Shown in pieces: positions 1 through 7,023 of a stretch of 12,028 bases of DNA; within the stretch, counting starts at the first letter, position 1; every line of letters begins with the position of its first letter. Origin of the DNA: Candidatus Jordarchaeum madagascarense (GTDB lineage Archaea; Asgardarchaeota; Jordiarchaeia; Jordiarchaeales; Jordiarchaeaceae); assembly GCA_019056875.1 (NCBI GenBank), contig DXJA01000130.1:1-12028 (forward strand), written 5' to 3'. The position numbers and the translations under genes are program-made. The notes under the pieces were generated by a model, which was not told the DNA's origin, did no database searches, and was given only the letters and a program-made list of their open reading frames with translations.

Positions 1-156
1 CTTATTTTACATTTTGGGGGTTTATAATGCTTTCTTTGGCATATATTTTTGAGCATTCAAAAAACCAGCGCGCAAAAAATATTCAAAAACCATACCATTT
101 TTTATATATTATTTGCACCCCCCAATTTTATAAAAAGCAATCTATACCCGAATATT

Positions 157-185
157 CCCCTAAAAGCCCTTTTAGTGGGATTTTT
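157..185 (+). terminator. Hairpin plus T-tract, possible terminator
   Basis: CCC (157-159) and CTAAAA (160-165) can pair with TTTTAG (170-175) and GGG (177-179), leaving a GCCC loop and one bulged T at 176. The stem is followed by A and T5 (181-185). It lies just upstream of the TATA-like box at 193, as expected for the end of an upstream plus-strand transcript from outside the window. Archaeal termination depends mainly on T-tracts, so the hairpin may be incidental. Confidence 0.35.
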
Positions 186-192
186 AGTTAAC

Positions 193-203
193 CTTTATAT
201 ATT
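193..203 (+). promoter_or_regulatory. TATA-like promoter element for the hydroxyacid dehydrogenase
   Basis: CTTTATATATT matches an archaeal TATA box. A start about 25 nt downstream (near 225-230) would give a leader of roughly 95 nt before the TTG start at 324. No cleaner TATA-like box lies nearer the gene. Inference from sequence only. Confidence 0.5.
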
Positions 204-323
204 AATATAATAAGTCTAATAGCCAAATTGTTAAATAGAAAGTTATTTTATAGGTAGAAGTCTCGGATTCAAATGCTGGATTTCAAAAATTGGGAAGAAT
301 AAAGGTTTCTGGGAGGATTCCAA

Positions 324-1292
324 TTGAAAAAGGTTCTTGTAACCCGTACGGTACCCGAAACGGCTCTCGGTATTCTGAAAAGTGTTGTGAAGAGTATTGC
401 AAACATTGAGGTGAATCATGTTTACATGCCTGATGATAGAGAGAAGTTATTGAGCGAAGTGAGAGATGCTCAGGGGCTCTTAGTTCAGCCTCAGAGTATA
501 ATAGATGCCCAGCTTATTAATGCGGCAGAGAAGCTTGAGGTAATATCAATTATCGGCGTCGGCTTTGAGAATGTTGACATTGAAGCTACATCAAAGAGGG
601 GAATTCCTGTCACCTTCACCCCCATTCTGCAAAAGGCTGTGGCGGAACTCACCCTCGCTCTGATTCTGGCCCTGTCCCGAGGTATCAGTTCGGCGGATAG
701 ATACGTTAGGTCGGGAGAGTGGAAAGACCCGGTTCCAGTAATTGAGCTAGGAACAGATCTTACTGGAAAAACACTTGGCATAGTTGGACCCGGGAGAATT
801 GGGGGCGAAGTGGCTAAAAGAGCAAAGTGTTTCGAAATGAGCGTAATTTACTATGACCCGGAGCGTGATTCGAAAAAAGAAGAGGATTTGGGAGTAAGAT
901 ACGTTCCTCTGGATGAGTTGTTATCCTCCTCCGATTTTGTTTCACTGCACACCCCCCTAACACCGCAAACCAGACACATGATAGGCACAAAAGAGTTAGA
1001 AAAAATGAAACCCACAGCGTGCCTCATAAACACTTCCAGAGGACAAATAATAGATCAAAAAGCCCTATACCAGACACTGGTCAACAAAAAAATCAGGGGC
1101 GCTGCTTTGGACGTGTACGAGGAGGAACCCGTTCCCTGTGAAGACCCTCTTTTAAAGCTGGAAAATGTGGTCTTAACGCCTCACATAGGAAGTGCGACAA
1201 CAGAAACCAGAATGAACATGTTTTTCACGGCTGTGCAAAACCTTGGACAGGCATTAGGGGGTGAAAAACCAAAGTATTTAGTAAATCCTTAA
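324..1292 (+). CDS. D-isomer-specific 2-hydroxyacid dehydrogenase (NAD(P)-dependent)
   Basis: This gene encodes a 322-residue cytoplasmic oxidoreductase that interconverts a 2-oxo acid and a D-2-hydroxy acid with NAD(P)H; length and layout fit the glyoxylate/hydroxypyruvate reductase, phosphoglycerate dehydrogenase (short form) and D-lactate dehydrogenase superfamily. Visible landmarks are the Rossmann loop GPGRIG (155-160) in the inserted nucleotide-binding domain, Asp178 at the end of the second strand (YYDP), which favours NADH over NADPH, and the catalytic set Arg239 (NTSRG), a Glu in the DVYEEEP motif (263-269) and His287 (TPHIGS). No ACT or other regulatory domain follows, unlike full-length SerA. 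The start is TTG at 324, supported by GGGAGG seven nt upstream and by a normal N-terminus (MKKVLVTR). The next gene begins 213 nt later with its own promoter, so it is probably monocistronic. The substrate is not determined; glyoxylate or hydroxypyruvate are family-based guesses. Confidence 0.93.
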   Translation: MKKVLVTRTVPETALGILKSVVKSIANIEVNHVYMPDDREKLLSEVRDAQGLLVQPQSIIDAQLINAAEKLEVISIIGVGFENVDIEATSKRGIPVTFTPILQKAVAELTLALILALSRGISSADRYVRSGEWKDPVPVIELGTDLTGKTLGIVGPGRIGGEVAKRAKCFEMSVIYYDPERDSKKEEDLGVRYVPLDELLSSSDFVSLHTPLTPQTRHMIGTKELEKMKPTACLINTSRGQIIDQKALYQTLVNKKIRGAALDVYEEEPVPCEDPLLKLENVVLTPHIGSATTETRMNMFFTAVQNLGQALGGEKPKYLVNP

Positions 1293-1406
1293 GCATTCTG
1301 GACAATTAGACATCGAACTGAAAAAAAGTAAACAAGGCTCCATCAATAAACCTCTAAGGGTTTCTTCACACAAGCTACTAATCTTTTAGAAAAAGAATGG
1401 TAAGTC

Positions 1407-1414
1407 TTTTATAC
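1407..1414 (+). promoter_or_regulatory. TATA-like promoter element for the acyl-CoA dehydrogenase
   Basis: TTTTATAC lies in the 213-nt gap between the hydroxyacid dehydrogenase and the acyl-CoA dehydrogenase. A start near 1436-1440 would leave a leader of about 65-70 nt. The size of the gap and this box argue for independent transcription. Confidence 0.4.
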
Positions 1415-1493
1415 ATCTTCAATCTTCTGGAAGGGGAAAGAAATATTTTGATTCTGGAAAAAAATGAGTTGAGTTTGCAAAGGATTTGTTTCA

Positions 1494-1500
1494 GAGGTGG
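1494..1500 (+). promoter_or_regulatory. Ribosome binding site fixing the acyl-CoA dehydrogenase start
   Basis: GAGGTGG is complementary to the archaeal 16S rRNA 3' end and ends 5 nt before the ATG at 1506. It overlaps the two in-frame GTG codons at 1497 and 1500, so those cannot be the starts. Confidence 0.65.
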
Positions 1501-1505
1501 TGTCA

Positions 1506-2738
1506 ATGCCCAGAGAGGGTCACATATCTTTTGAAGAACTAAATGTGAATTTCGGTTACAGCACCTTCGAGGGAAGCCTGTTTCTGTACACCGAAGAGGA
1601 GAACAAGTTTAGACAGGAATTCAGAAAATTTGTAAAAAGAGAAGTTGAACCGGTAGCTGACAGAATAGATCGGGAAGAAAATTTTGAGCTAATCCATGAG
1701 ATACTAAAAAAGATGGGAAAAGAAGGGTACTTCAGCCTAGCTTTTCCAGAGAAGATAGGAGGCGGCGGAAAAGGACTGGTTTATCGCACAATAATCGGTG
1801 AAGAACTAACAGCCATCAGCTATGCCACAGCCGTAACTTATGGAGCTTCGGCGGCCCTCTACGCTATGCCCATCATAAAGTTCGGAACACAGGAACAGCA
1901 TGAGAAGTTCCTGAAACCAATAATGTACGGAGAAAACCTTGGTGCAATAGCCATGACCGAGCCCGGGGCGGGCTGTGATGTTGTGGGTGGAATGCGGTGC
2001 AGTGCCAAGAGAAGCGGGGACGGATACGTCGTCAATGGAGAGAAACGTTTCATAACTAACGGAAGCAAGGCGAACTTTCTTTTACTGTATGTGATAACCA
2101 ATCCCAATGTTAAGGCTAACCAAGGAATAAGCGCTTTTATATTTCCCACGGACACTGAAGGATATGAAGTAGTGAAAGACTATGAACTGATGGGGAGGCG
2201 GGGGTCGAAAAACTCTCATCTGGCCTTTCATGATTGCTGGGTTCCTGAAATCTGCCTACTAGGCGAGGAAAACAAGGGCTTCAATATTCTAATGAGTGGT
2301 TTGGATGGTGAGAGAGTTTTCGCAACCAGCCAGTACATGGGAATAGCAAGATCCGCATTCGAAGTAGCCCTAAAGTACGCCGCCGAGAGAATGCAGTTTA
2401 GAAGAGCCATAAGAGAATTCGAAGGGATCAGCTTCAAACTGTCTGAAATGTATGCCGACCTGGAGGCTTCAAGACTATTGGATTTCCGAGCGGCGAGAAT
2501 GATAGACGCAGACCATAGAGCCACGAAGGAAGCGGCAATCGCAAAATTCTTCACAGCAGACAGGGCGGTAAAAGTCTGTTTGGAAGCTATGCAAATACTA
2601 GGAGGAATAGGTTACACAAAGGAATATCCCGTCGAGAGATATTTAAGAGATGCAAAAATTGGACAAATAAGCGCCGGAAGCTCCGAAATTATGAGATTCC
2701 TCGCCCAGAGAGAACTATTCAGAGAAATTGGCTTATAG
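1506..2738 (+). CDS. Acyl-CoA dehydrogenase, isovaleryl-CoA dehydrogenase-like active site
   Basis: The 410-residue product is an FAD-dependent acyl-CoA dehydrogenase of ordinary length, forming the alpha,beta double bond of an acyl-CoA and passing electrons to an electron-transfer protein. Numbering from ATG 1506, the helical N-terminal domain covers roughly 25-140, the middle beta domain carries signature AMTEPGAGCD (149-158), and the C-terminal domain carries the second signature around ILGGIGY with RYLRDAK at 378-384. The usual catalytic glutamate near the end (EGTS context) is Ala390 here (ISAGSSEI), while Glu269 in SGLDGERV lies where isovaleryl-CoA dehydrogenase keeps its catalytic glutamate. 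This is a functional relocation rather than a dead enzyme, and it points to short or branched acyl-CoA substrates. Start ATG 1506 is chosen from the ribosome binding site; in-frame GTGs at 1497 and 1500 lie inside that site. No electron-transfer flavoprotein genes are in view. The family is certain; the substrate is inference. Confidence 0.94.
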   Translation: MPREGHISFEELNVNFGYSTFEGSLFLYTEEENKFRQEFRKFVKREVEPVADRIDREENFELIHEILKKMGKEGYFSLAFPEKIGGGGKGLVYRTIIGEELTAISYATAVTYGASAALYAMPIIKFGTQEQHEKFLKPIMYGENLGAIAMTEPGAGCDVVGGMRCSAKRSGDGYVVNGEKRFITNGSKANFLLLYVITNPNVKANQGISAFIFPTDTEGYEVVKDYELMGRRGSKNSHLAFHDCWVPEICLLGEENKGFNILMSGLDGERVFATSQYMGIARSAFEVALKYAAERMQFRRAIREFEGISFKLSEMYADLEASRLLDFRAARMIDADHRATKEAAIAKFFTADRAVKVCLEAMQILGGIGYTKEYPVERYLRDAKIGQISAGSSEIMRFLAQRELFREIGL

Positions 2739-2763
2739 AACGCTCAACCCGTTTTCCCCACAA

Positions 2764-2799
2764 TTTTTTTATTTCCCTTTTTTTACAGGAAACTTTTTT
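2764..2799 (+). terminator. Triple T-tract after the acyl-CoA dehydrogenase
   Basis: Three runs (T7 at 2764-2770, T7 at 2778-2784, T6 at 2794-2799) follow the stop at 2738 in the 63-nt gap between convergent genes. Runs of T on the sense strand are the main intrinsic archaeal termination signal. The minus strand is A-rich here, so the signal serves only the plus-strand gene. Confidence 0.6.
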
Positions 2800-2801
2800 G
2801 T

Positions 2802-3962
2802 CTAAACCATGTATTGCCAGGCTCTGTAAATGGCGAACTCCCGATTCTTGAGTATTTCTGCTTTGGTCATTTTTCCAGAGGCTACTTCCAAAATTTCTTT
2901 AAGAACTCTTTCTCCCGCTTTTTGCAGGGTTTCTTTGCCCTCCAGTATGGTGTTCACATCCATATCGATGTTGTCATTCATATTCTCGAAGGTACGATGG
3001 TTACCGGTCACTTTTATTACCGGAGCTATAGGGCTTCCCGTGGGTGTGCCGAGGCCCGTGGTAAAAGTTATAAGTTGCGAGCCTGCTGCTATGAGGCCGG
3101 TTATTGATTCAATGTCCAATCCCGGTTCATCCATTAGATACAATCCTCTACCGGGAGGTTTTTCCGCATAGTCTAATAAGCCCTGTACCGGCGAGTTACC
3201 CGCCTTGCAAATCGTTCCCAGCGATTTTTCTTCTATGGTTGTTATCCCCCCTTCAATATTCCCAGGCGTTGGTTGGGAACCCCTAATATCGATGCCCAGA
3301 GAGAGAACCTTGGAAATGTACTTGTCTACCGCTGCGTAGATCTTCTTTCCAATCTCCTCGTTTACCGCTCTTTTTGCAAGCAGGTGTTCGGCACCGATCC
3401 ACTCGGTCGCTTCCGGCAGGATAACGGTTCCCCCAGCATTTACAACCGCGTCTGCGGCTACACCTACTGCTGGGTTTCCTACGAGCCCGGAGGTTGCGTC
3501 GGAGCCTCCACACTCTAAGCCGAGAATTAGTTCGCTTAGGTCGCATTTTTCTCTTTCAAATTGGGAGGCTTCTTTGGCTAAGTCTTTTAGTATTTCGATG
3601 CCTCTCTTGGTTGCTTTAATGGTTCCTCCCTCTTCTTGAATGGTTATGTACTGTACTGGTTTCTGGGATTTGGCGATTTCGTCGGCTACGAGTTTGGCTT
3701 GCATGTTCTCGCAGCCCAATCCTACGACTAGGGCGGCTGCAACGTTGGGGTTTCTTCCAAAACCAGCCAGGGTTGACAGTACTCGCATAAAATCTGCCCC
3801 TAAGTGTCCGCACCCCATTGGATGGGTAATATAGCGGGTGTCTTCAAAGCTGTTGGCAGCGTCTCTTGCGACTTGGTTGGCGCAAACTACGGTTGAAACT
3901 ACTAGGATGTGGTTTCTTGTTCCCACCGTTCCATCGTCTCTTCTAAATCCTTGGAAGCTCAT
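2802..3962 (-). CDS. UxaA-family hydro-lyase, large (catalytic) subunit
   Basis: The 386-residue product matches the catalytic half of the altronate/galactarate dehydratase family, which also includes the sulfolactate sulfo-lyase large subunit SuyB. In order one sees GFRRDDGTVGTRN (5-17), HPMGCGH (47-53), GLGCEN (81-86), ECGGSDATSG (150-159), a TFTTGLGTPTGSP segment (299-311) and a C-terminal SGKMTKAEI stretch (362-370), all at typical spacing. The Cys and His residues of the first motifs are probably metal ligands. Bacterial UxaA fuses this domain to an N-terminal SAF domain; here SAF is a separate gene immediately upstream, overlapping by 4 nt (ATGA, 3959-3962), so the two are translationally coupled subunits. 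Start ATG 3962 has GGAGG (3971-3975) eight nt ahead. Substrate could be altronate, another sugar acid, or sulfolactate; no uronate pathway genes or sulfonate genes are in view to decide. Confidence 0.9.
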   Translation of the reverse strand: MSFQGFRRDDGTVGTRNHILVVSTVVCANQVARDAANSFEDTRYITHPMGCGHLGADFMRVLSTLAGFGRNPNVAAALVVGLGCENMQAKLVADEIAKSQKPVQYITIQEEGGTIKATKRGIEILKDLAKEASQFEREKCDLSELILGLECGGSDATSGLVGNPAVGVAADAVVNAGGTVILPEATEWIGAEHLLAKRAVNEEIGKKIYAAVDKYISKVLSLGIDIRGSQPTPGNIEGGITTIEEKSLGTICKAGNSPVQGLLDYAEKPPGRGLYLMDEPGLDIESITGLIAAGSQLITFTTGLGTPTGSPIAPVIKVTGNHRTFENMNDNIDMDVNTILEGKETLQKAGERVLKEILEVASGKMTKAEILKNREFAIYRAWQYMV

Positions 3963-4267
3963 TTCTTTTCCCTCCTTTCCTGCACGATCTCCATAGAGTA
4001 AACGCTCTCAACGTTGTGAACATGTACGTGTTCCCCTTCCGCTATTGATTGGGTGGCTAATCCTATAACTTCACCGTATTTGGTTACTCTGTCTCCTTTC
4101 GATATTTGGGATATGGCAAACTTGTGACCGAAGGGAATCTTCTGCTTCACCTTAATCTCCTTGGTTTTTCCTCCTACTGTAATGGAGATACTTGTTCCCG
4201 GTTCGATGTCATCAATAACAGTTGCTACATTGTCTTCAGGATTCATAACAATTGCTTTGTTAACCAT
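3959..4267 (-). CDS. SAF-domain small subunit of UxaA-family hydro-lyase
   Basis: A 102-residue protein with the SAF fold typical of the N-terminal part of UxaA or the small sulfolactate lyase subunit SuyA: a start resembling the family (MVNKAIVMNPEDNVATVIDD), then a hydrophilic loop and the PFGHKFAI segment, then YGEVIGLATQSIAEGEHVHVHN near 66-87. The His-containing ends of these motifs are conserved in the family. The frame is open to a GTG at 4282, but ATG 4267 is preferred because GGGAG lies inside the extra segment eight nt before it and because the extra five residues have no family counterpart. It ends by overlapping the large-subunit start (TGA within ATGA), so the two are made as partners. 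It follows the acyl-CoA synthetase gene by 66 nt on the same strand. Confidence 0.85.
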   Translation of the reverse strand: MVNKAIVMNPEDNVATVIDDIEPGTSISITVGGKTKEIKVKQKIPFGHKFAISQISKGDRVTKYGEVIGLATQSIAEGEHVHVHNVESVYSMEIVQERREKK

Positions 4268-4307
4268 CCCAAACTCTCCCACAAATTGAATCTTATTTTT
4301 TAAACAA

Positions 4308-4316
4308 ATTTAAACT
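4308..4316 (-). promoter_or_regulatory. Possible TATA-like box for the SAF/UxaA pair
   Basis: Reading on the minus strand the 66-nt gap contains GTTTAAATT, about 40 nt before the ATG at 4267. The whole gap is AT-rich, so this may be chance and the pair may instead be cotranscribed with the acyl-CoA synthetase gene. Confidence 0.25.
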
Positions 4317-4333
4317 ATTATTGATTAGCGTCC

Positions 4334-5749
4334 TTAATGATTGTTACTCTTCTCCAAATATTTTTTGTATCGGTAAAGGTTTGCAATAGCTCGAGCGGCA
4401 TTTTGAACAGAATTGATTACTGGGATTCCTGACTTGTCGAAGACTTCCATGGCTGCCCTAACTATGTCGTGATCCCCGAAGGTTGAAAGGATTATAGTTT
4501 TTTCAGGATGTTTATCCATTATTCTTTTGTAAACCTGGTAGAAGGGCACCAAATCTAAACCCAGACCCTGAGGCTTAACCAAAATTCCGGGCGGTGAGGA
4601 TATTACAAATAGGCATCCTATGTTTTTGTCCTCGAGAACCGCTTCAAGTACCTGAGATCCGACTTGCAGCATGGCGGGGCCGATGTCGACCGGGTTTTTA
4701 ATGGATGTCCAGTAGGGTGCGACTTTTTTCATCTTTTCTGTTGTTTGGGGCTCGAATTGGGCTAGTTTGATTCCTTGTTTTTCCAGTTCGTCGCAGGTCA
4801 TGGCTGCCAGTGAACCAGAGTTCGTTATGATTGCGACTCCCTCCGATTTTGGTAGAGGTTGGGCTGCCAGGATTTTTGCGAGGTCTAGGAGTTCTTCGAC
4901 GCTGTCCACCCTTGTGGCTCCGGTCTGTTTTATTACGGCGTCGAATATTCTATCGTCACCGGCGAGGCTTCCGGTGTGGCTCTTTACCGCTCTGGCGCCG
5001 GCTGCGGTTCTTCCGCTCTTGAGAACTAGGACTGGTTTTTTTCTGGTTACCCGTTTGAAGGTTTCGATAAATTGCCTCCCTCTACCTTCTTTGATTCCCT
5101 CAAGGTATAGACAGATGACCTTTGTTTTGTCGTCCTTTTCCAAATAGTTTAGCATGTCTATTTCGTCAACATCACACTTGTTACCTAGAGTTATTACTTT
5201 GCTTAATCCAAATTGATTTGCAGCAGCCCAGTCTATTATTACGGTTCCAAATATCCCTGACTGAGCTATGAATGCCACGTTTCCCTCCGTTAAACTATTA
5301 ATATCAATCTCCGCGGTGGTGAACCGGTTTGACAGATTTGTTACACCGACACAATTCGGACCTATGACCCGTATTCCGTTCTTCTCGGCTATTTCCACCA
5401 CTTCCTCCTGTCTCCGTTTACCAGCCATGTCTACTTCGGAGAAGCCCGCGGAAAGAATAATCACATGTTTTACTCCTTTCTGGGCACAGTCTCTCATTGC
5501 ATTCGGAGCGGCTTCGCTCGGAATTATAAAAATCGCTAAATCCACAGTTTCCGGGATATCTTTCACAGATCTGTAAGCCTTCACATCCATTATCTTATCA
5601 GCGTTAATGTGAACCGGATAGCCGCTCATATCCGTGCGTGAAAGAATATTTTTTGTTACAAAGGTCCCGAATCTGAGTTTTTCACTGGCCCCTATTATCG
5701 CCACAGATTTGGGACTAAAGAAGTTCTCCAGGCTCCTATTTGAGTGCAC
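4334..5749 (-). CDS. ADP-forming acetate/acyl-CoA ligase, alpha subunit
   Basis: The 471-residue product corresponds to the alpha subunit of archaeal ADP-forming acetyl-CoA synthetase, which converts acyl-CoA, ADP and phosphate to acid, CoA and ATP, the main energy-yielding step of peptide and sugar fermentation in many archaea. Numbering from GTG 5749: CoA-binding Rossmann domain with AIIGASEKLRFGT (17-29), GPNCVG (130-135), ligase domain with AQSGIFGT (162-169) and LGNKCDVDEID (188-198), then KSHTGSLAGDD (256-266) containing the phosphohistidine His258. Length matches separate alpha subunits (about 460), not the about 700-residue alpha-beta fusion, so an ATP-grasp beta subunit must be supplied from elsewhere. 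GTG 5758 is also in frame but lies inside the AGGTGAGG ribosome binding site, so GTG 5749 is preferred. Acyl specificity cannot be told; a phenylacetate- or branched-acid-type role is possible. Confidence 0.92.
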   Translation of the reverse strand: MHSNRSLENFFSPKSVAIIGASEKLRFGTFVTKNILSRTDMSGYPVHINADKIMDVKAYRSVKDIPETVDLAIFIIPSEAAPNAMRDCAQKGVKHVIILSAGFSEVDMAGKRRQEEVVEIAEKNGIRVIGPNCVGVTNLSNRFTTAEIDINSLTEGNVAFIAQSGIFGTVIIDWAAANQFGLSKVITLGNKCDVDEIDMLNYLEKDDKTKVICLYLEGIKEGRGRQFIETFKRVTRKKPVLVLKSGRTAAGARAVKSHTGSLAGDDRIFDAVIKQTGATRVDSVEELLDLAKILAAQPLPKSEGVAIITNSGSLAAMTCDELEKQGIKLAQFEPQTTEKMKKVAPYWTSIKNPVDIGPAMLQVGSQVLEAVLEDKNIGCLFVISSPPGILVKPQGLGLDLVPFYQVYKRIMDKHPEKTIILSTFGDHDIVRAAMEVFDKSGIPVINSVQNAARAIANLYRYKKYLEKSNNH

Positions 5750-5752
5750 TAG

Positions 5753-5760
5753 CCTCACCT
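5753..5760 (-). promoter_or_regulatory. Ribosome binding site of the acyl-CoA ligase alpha gene
   Basis: On the minus strand AGGTGAGG (5760 down to 5753) gives an AGGTGA core five nt before GTG 5749. The alternative GTG at 5758 is embedded in it, which decides the start. Confidence 0.55.
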
Positions 5761-5790
5761 ATACCGATTTTCTTCTTCAGAACAGTGGGG

Positions 5791-5801
5791 TTTTATAATT
5801 T
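5791..5801 (-). promoter_or_regulatory. TATA-like promoter element for the acyl-CoA ligase alpha gene
   Basis: Minus-strand AAATTATAAAA lies about 40 nt before the GTG at 5749, giving a predicted transcript start near 5770 and a leader of roughly 20 nt. A second AT-rich candidate (5814-5826) lies further upstream. The gene faces away from the radical SAM gene, so this 187-nt region holds divergent promoters. Confidence 0.45.
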
Positions 5802-5873
5802 AACTTTTCGCTCATTATATTTTTATGCCTAGAATTCTTTAGGATAATTGTGGAACCTACCTGATTACGGTTC

Positions 5874-5883
5874 TAAAATATTT
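5874..5883 (+). promoter_or_regulatory. TATA-like promoter element for the radical SAM gene
   Basis: TAAAATATTT on the plus strand predicts a transcript start near 5900-5908 and a leader of about 30 nt before ATG 5937. Two short dyads lie between this and the divergent promoter: CCTA/TAGG (5828-5831 and 5840-5843) and GAACC/GGTTC (5853-5857 and 5869-5873). Confidence 0.4.
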
Positions 5884-5936
5884 GAGATACCCTTAAGTTA
5901 ATGTAAATAGTGATAGTACAGTTGGATGGGTTTGAT

Positions 5937-6947
5937 ATGCGGGAGGCTATGTTTTACCAAAAGTTGGATGATAATAAGGTGAAATGCTACCTTTGTCGAC
6001 ATGAGTGTGTTATTGTTGACGGAAAGACGGGAATATGCGGCGTGAGAGAGAATAAGGAAGGTACATTGTACACGTTGGTATATGGGAAGTTAGTATCCAT
6101 AAATATTGATCCGGTTGAAAAGAAGCCGCTCTACCATTTCCTTCCCGGAACCGATACGTATTCTATCGCCACAGTCGGATGCAACTTTAGATGTGAACAC
6201 TGCCAGAATTATGAAATCTCTCAGATGCCCAGAGAGGGACATGCCATAGTGGGGGAAAGTTTTAGTCCAAGCGAAATTGTGAGAGACGCCTTGGCACAAG
6301 GATGCAAGAGTATCTCCTACACATATACTGAACCAACAATATTTTTCGAATACGCATACGATATCGCGAAACTTGCAAAGGAAGAGGGACTGAAAAACAT
6401 CTTCGTGACGAATGGCTACATTGGCGAGGAACCCCTGAGAACCATAGCCCCCTATTTGGACGCTGCAAACATTGATCTTAAGGCCTTTACTGAGGAGTTT
6501 TACCGCAAAATATGCGGTGCTAGATTGGAGCCTTTGCTCAAATCCATCAGGTTGTATAAGGAGTTAGGGATTTGGATTGAGATAACAACGCTCATAATTC
6601 CGGACCTCAACGATTCTGAGGATGAGCTGAGACAAATAGCGAGGTTCATTAAAAGTTTGGGTGAAGAGACTCCTTGGCATGTGACGGCTTTCTATCCCAC
6701 TTATAAGTTGACGAATAAACCGCCGACACCGGTAGAAACTCTGGAAAGGGCGCGGAAAATCGGATTGGAAGAGGGTTTGAGATACGTTTATGAAGGCAAC
6801 ATACCCGGAACTGAGGGTGGAAATACATATTGTTACAAGTGTGGAGAACTGTTGATTCGCAGATATGGTTTCACCGTTTTGGAGAAAAAAATTAAAGATT
6901 CCAAGTGCTCCGCGTGTGGAACCGAAATTGATGGTATTGGATTATGA
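5937..6947 (+). CDS. amrS: AmrS-family radical SAM enzyme (AmmeMemoRadiSam system type)
   Basis: The 336-residue product is a radical S-adenosylmethionine enzyme. Numbering from ATG 5937, it has the [4Fe-4S]-binding CxxxCxxC motif in VGCNFRCEHCQN (80-91), a TYTEPTIFFEYAYD stretch (129-142) and a TNGYIGEEPL segment (158-167), all characteristic of the family related to pyruvate-formate-lyase activase. An N-terminal cysteine cluster (Cys17, 20, 24, 34 in CYLCRHEC and GICGVRE) and a C-terminal CxxC pair of pairs (Cys299/302 and 324/327) are also typical of AmrS. The natural role of this family is unsettled; it is named for frequent proximity to AMMECR1 and MEMO genes, neither of which is in this window. 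ATG 5937 (MREAMFYQKL) fits the family N-terminus; the frame is also open from GTG 5910 but that extension lacks family resemblance. ATG 5949 is another possibility though its GGGAGG is only 2 nt away. Confidence 0.88.
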   Translation: MREAMFYQKLDDNKVKCYLCRHECVIVDGKTGICGVRENKEGTLYTLVYGKLVSINIDPVEKKPLYHFLPGTDTYSIATVGCNFRCEHCQNYEISQMPREGHAIVGESFSPSEIVRDALAQGCKSISYTYTEPTIFFEYAYDIAKLAKEEGLKNIFVTNGYIGEEPLRTIAPYLDAANIDLKAFTEEFYRKICGARLEPLLKSIRLYKELGIWIEITTLIIPDLNDSEDELRQIARFIKSLGEETPWHVTAFYPTYKLTNKPPTPVETLERARKIGLEEGLRYVYEGNIPGTEGGNTYCYKCGELLIRRYGFTVLEKKIKDSKCSACGTEIDGIGL

Positions 6948-6962
6948 TAATAGTCTCATAAT
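6941..6962 (+). terminator. Stem-loop over the radical SAM stop codon
   Basis: ATTATGA (6941-6947) pairs exactly with TCATAAT (6956-6962) around an 8-nt loop, and the stop codon TGA is within the left arm. It is all A/T-rich apart from one G/C pair, so it is weak; followed by TTTG. Possible 3' end signal. Confidence 0.3.
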
Positions 6963-7023
6963 TTTGAATCAATGGTTTGTTTAAAGTGCTTTGATTCGTC
7001 GTAATCTAAGAGTTTAGATGAGT

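Larger units (their letters stand above)
1..323. other. AT-rich non-coding leader region
   Basis: No convincing gene is seen in this stretch. It holds a pair of near-identical direct repeats (ATTCAAAAAACCA at 55-67 and ATTCAAAAACCA at 81-92), a G5 run (16-20) and a C-rich run (117-123), a hairpin followed by a T-tract (157-185), a TATA-like box (193-203) and the ribosome binding site of the following gene (GGGAGG, 311-316). A 54-codon open frame at 27-191 exists but its product has a low-complexity, AT-driven composition and contains the hairpin, so I do not call it a gene. The region probably contains the 3' end signals of a gene off the left edge plus the promoter of the hydroxyacid dehydrogenase. 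Confidence 0.6.

Noticed and set aside
27..191. 54-codon open frame beginning ATG 27 after a GGGGG run
   Set aside because: Product is AT-driven, rich in Phe/Tyr/Lys/Ile, contains the 157-179 hairpin, and has no good ribosome binding site; coding potential is weak.
2814..3834. Several plus-strand frames across the UxaA-family gene
   Set aside because: They overlap a strongly supported minus-strand family member and have no independent support; shadows of coding bias.
1506..6245. Identical 14-base string ATGCCCAGAGAGGG at the acyl-CoA dehydrogenase start and inside the radical SAM gene, both encoding MPRE
   Set aside because: Single short coincidence in unrelated proteins; no wider similarity around it, so not a repeat element.
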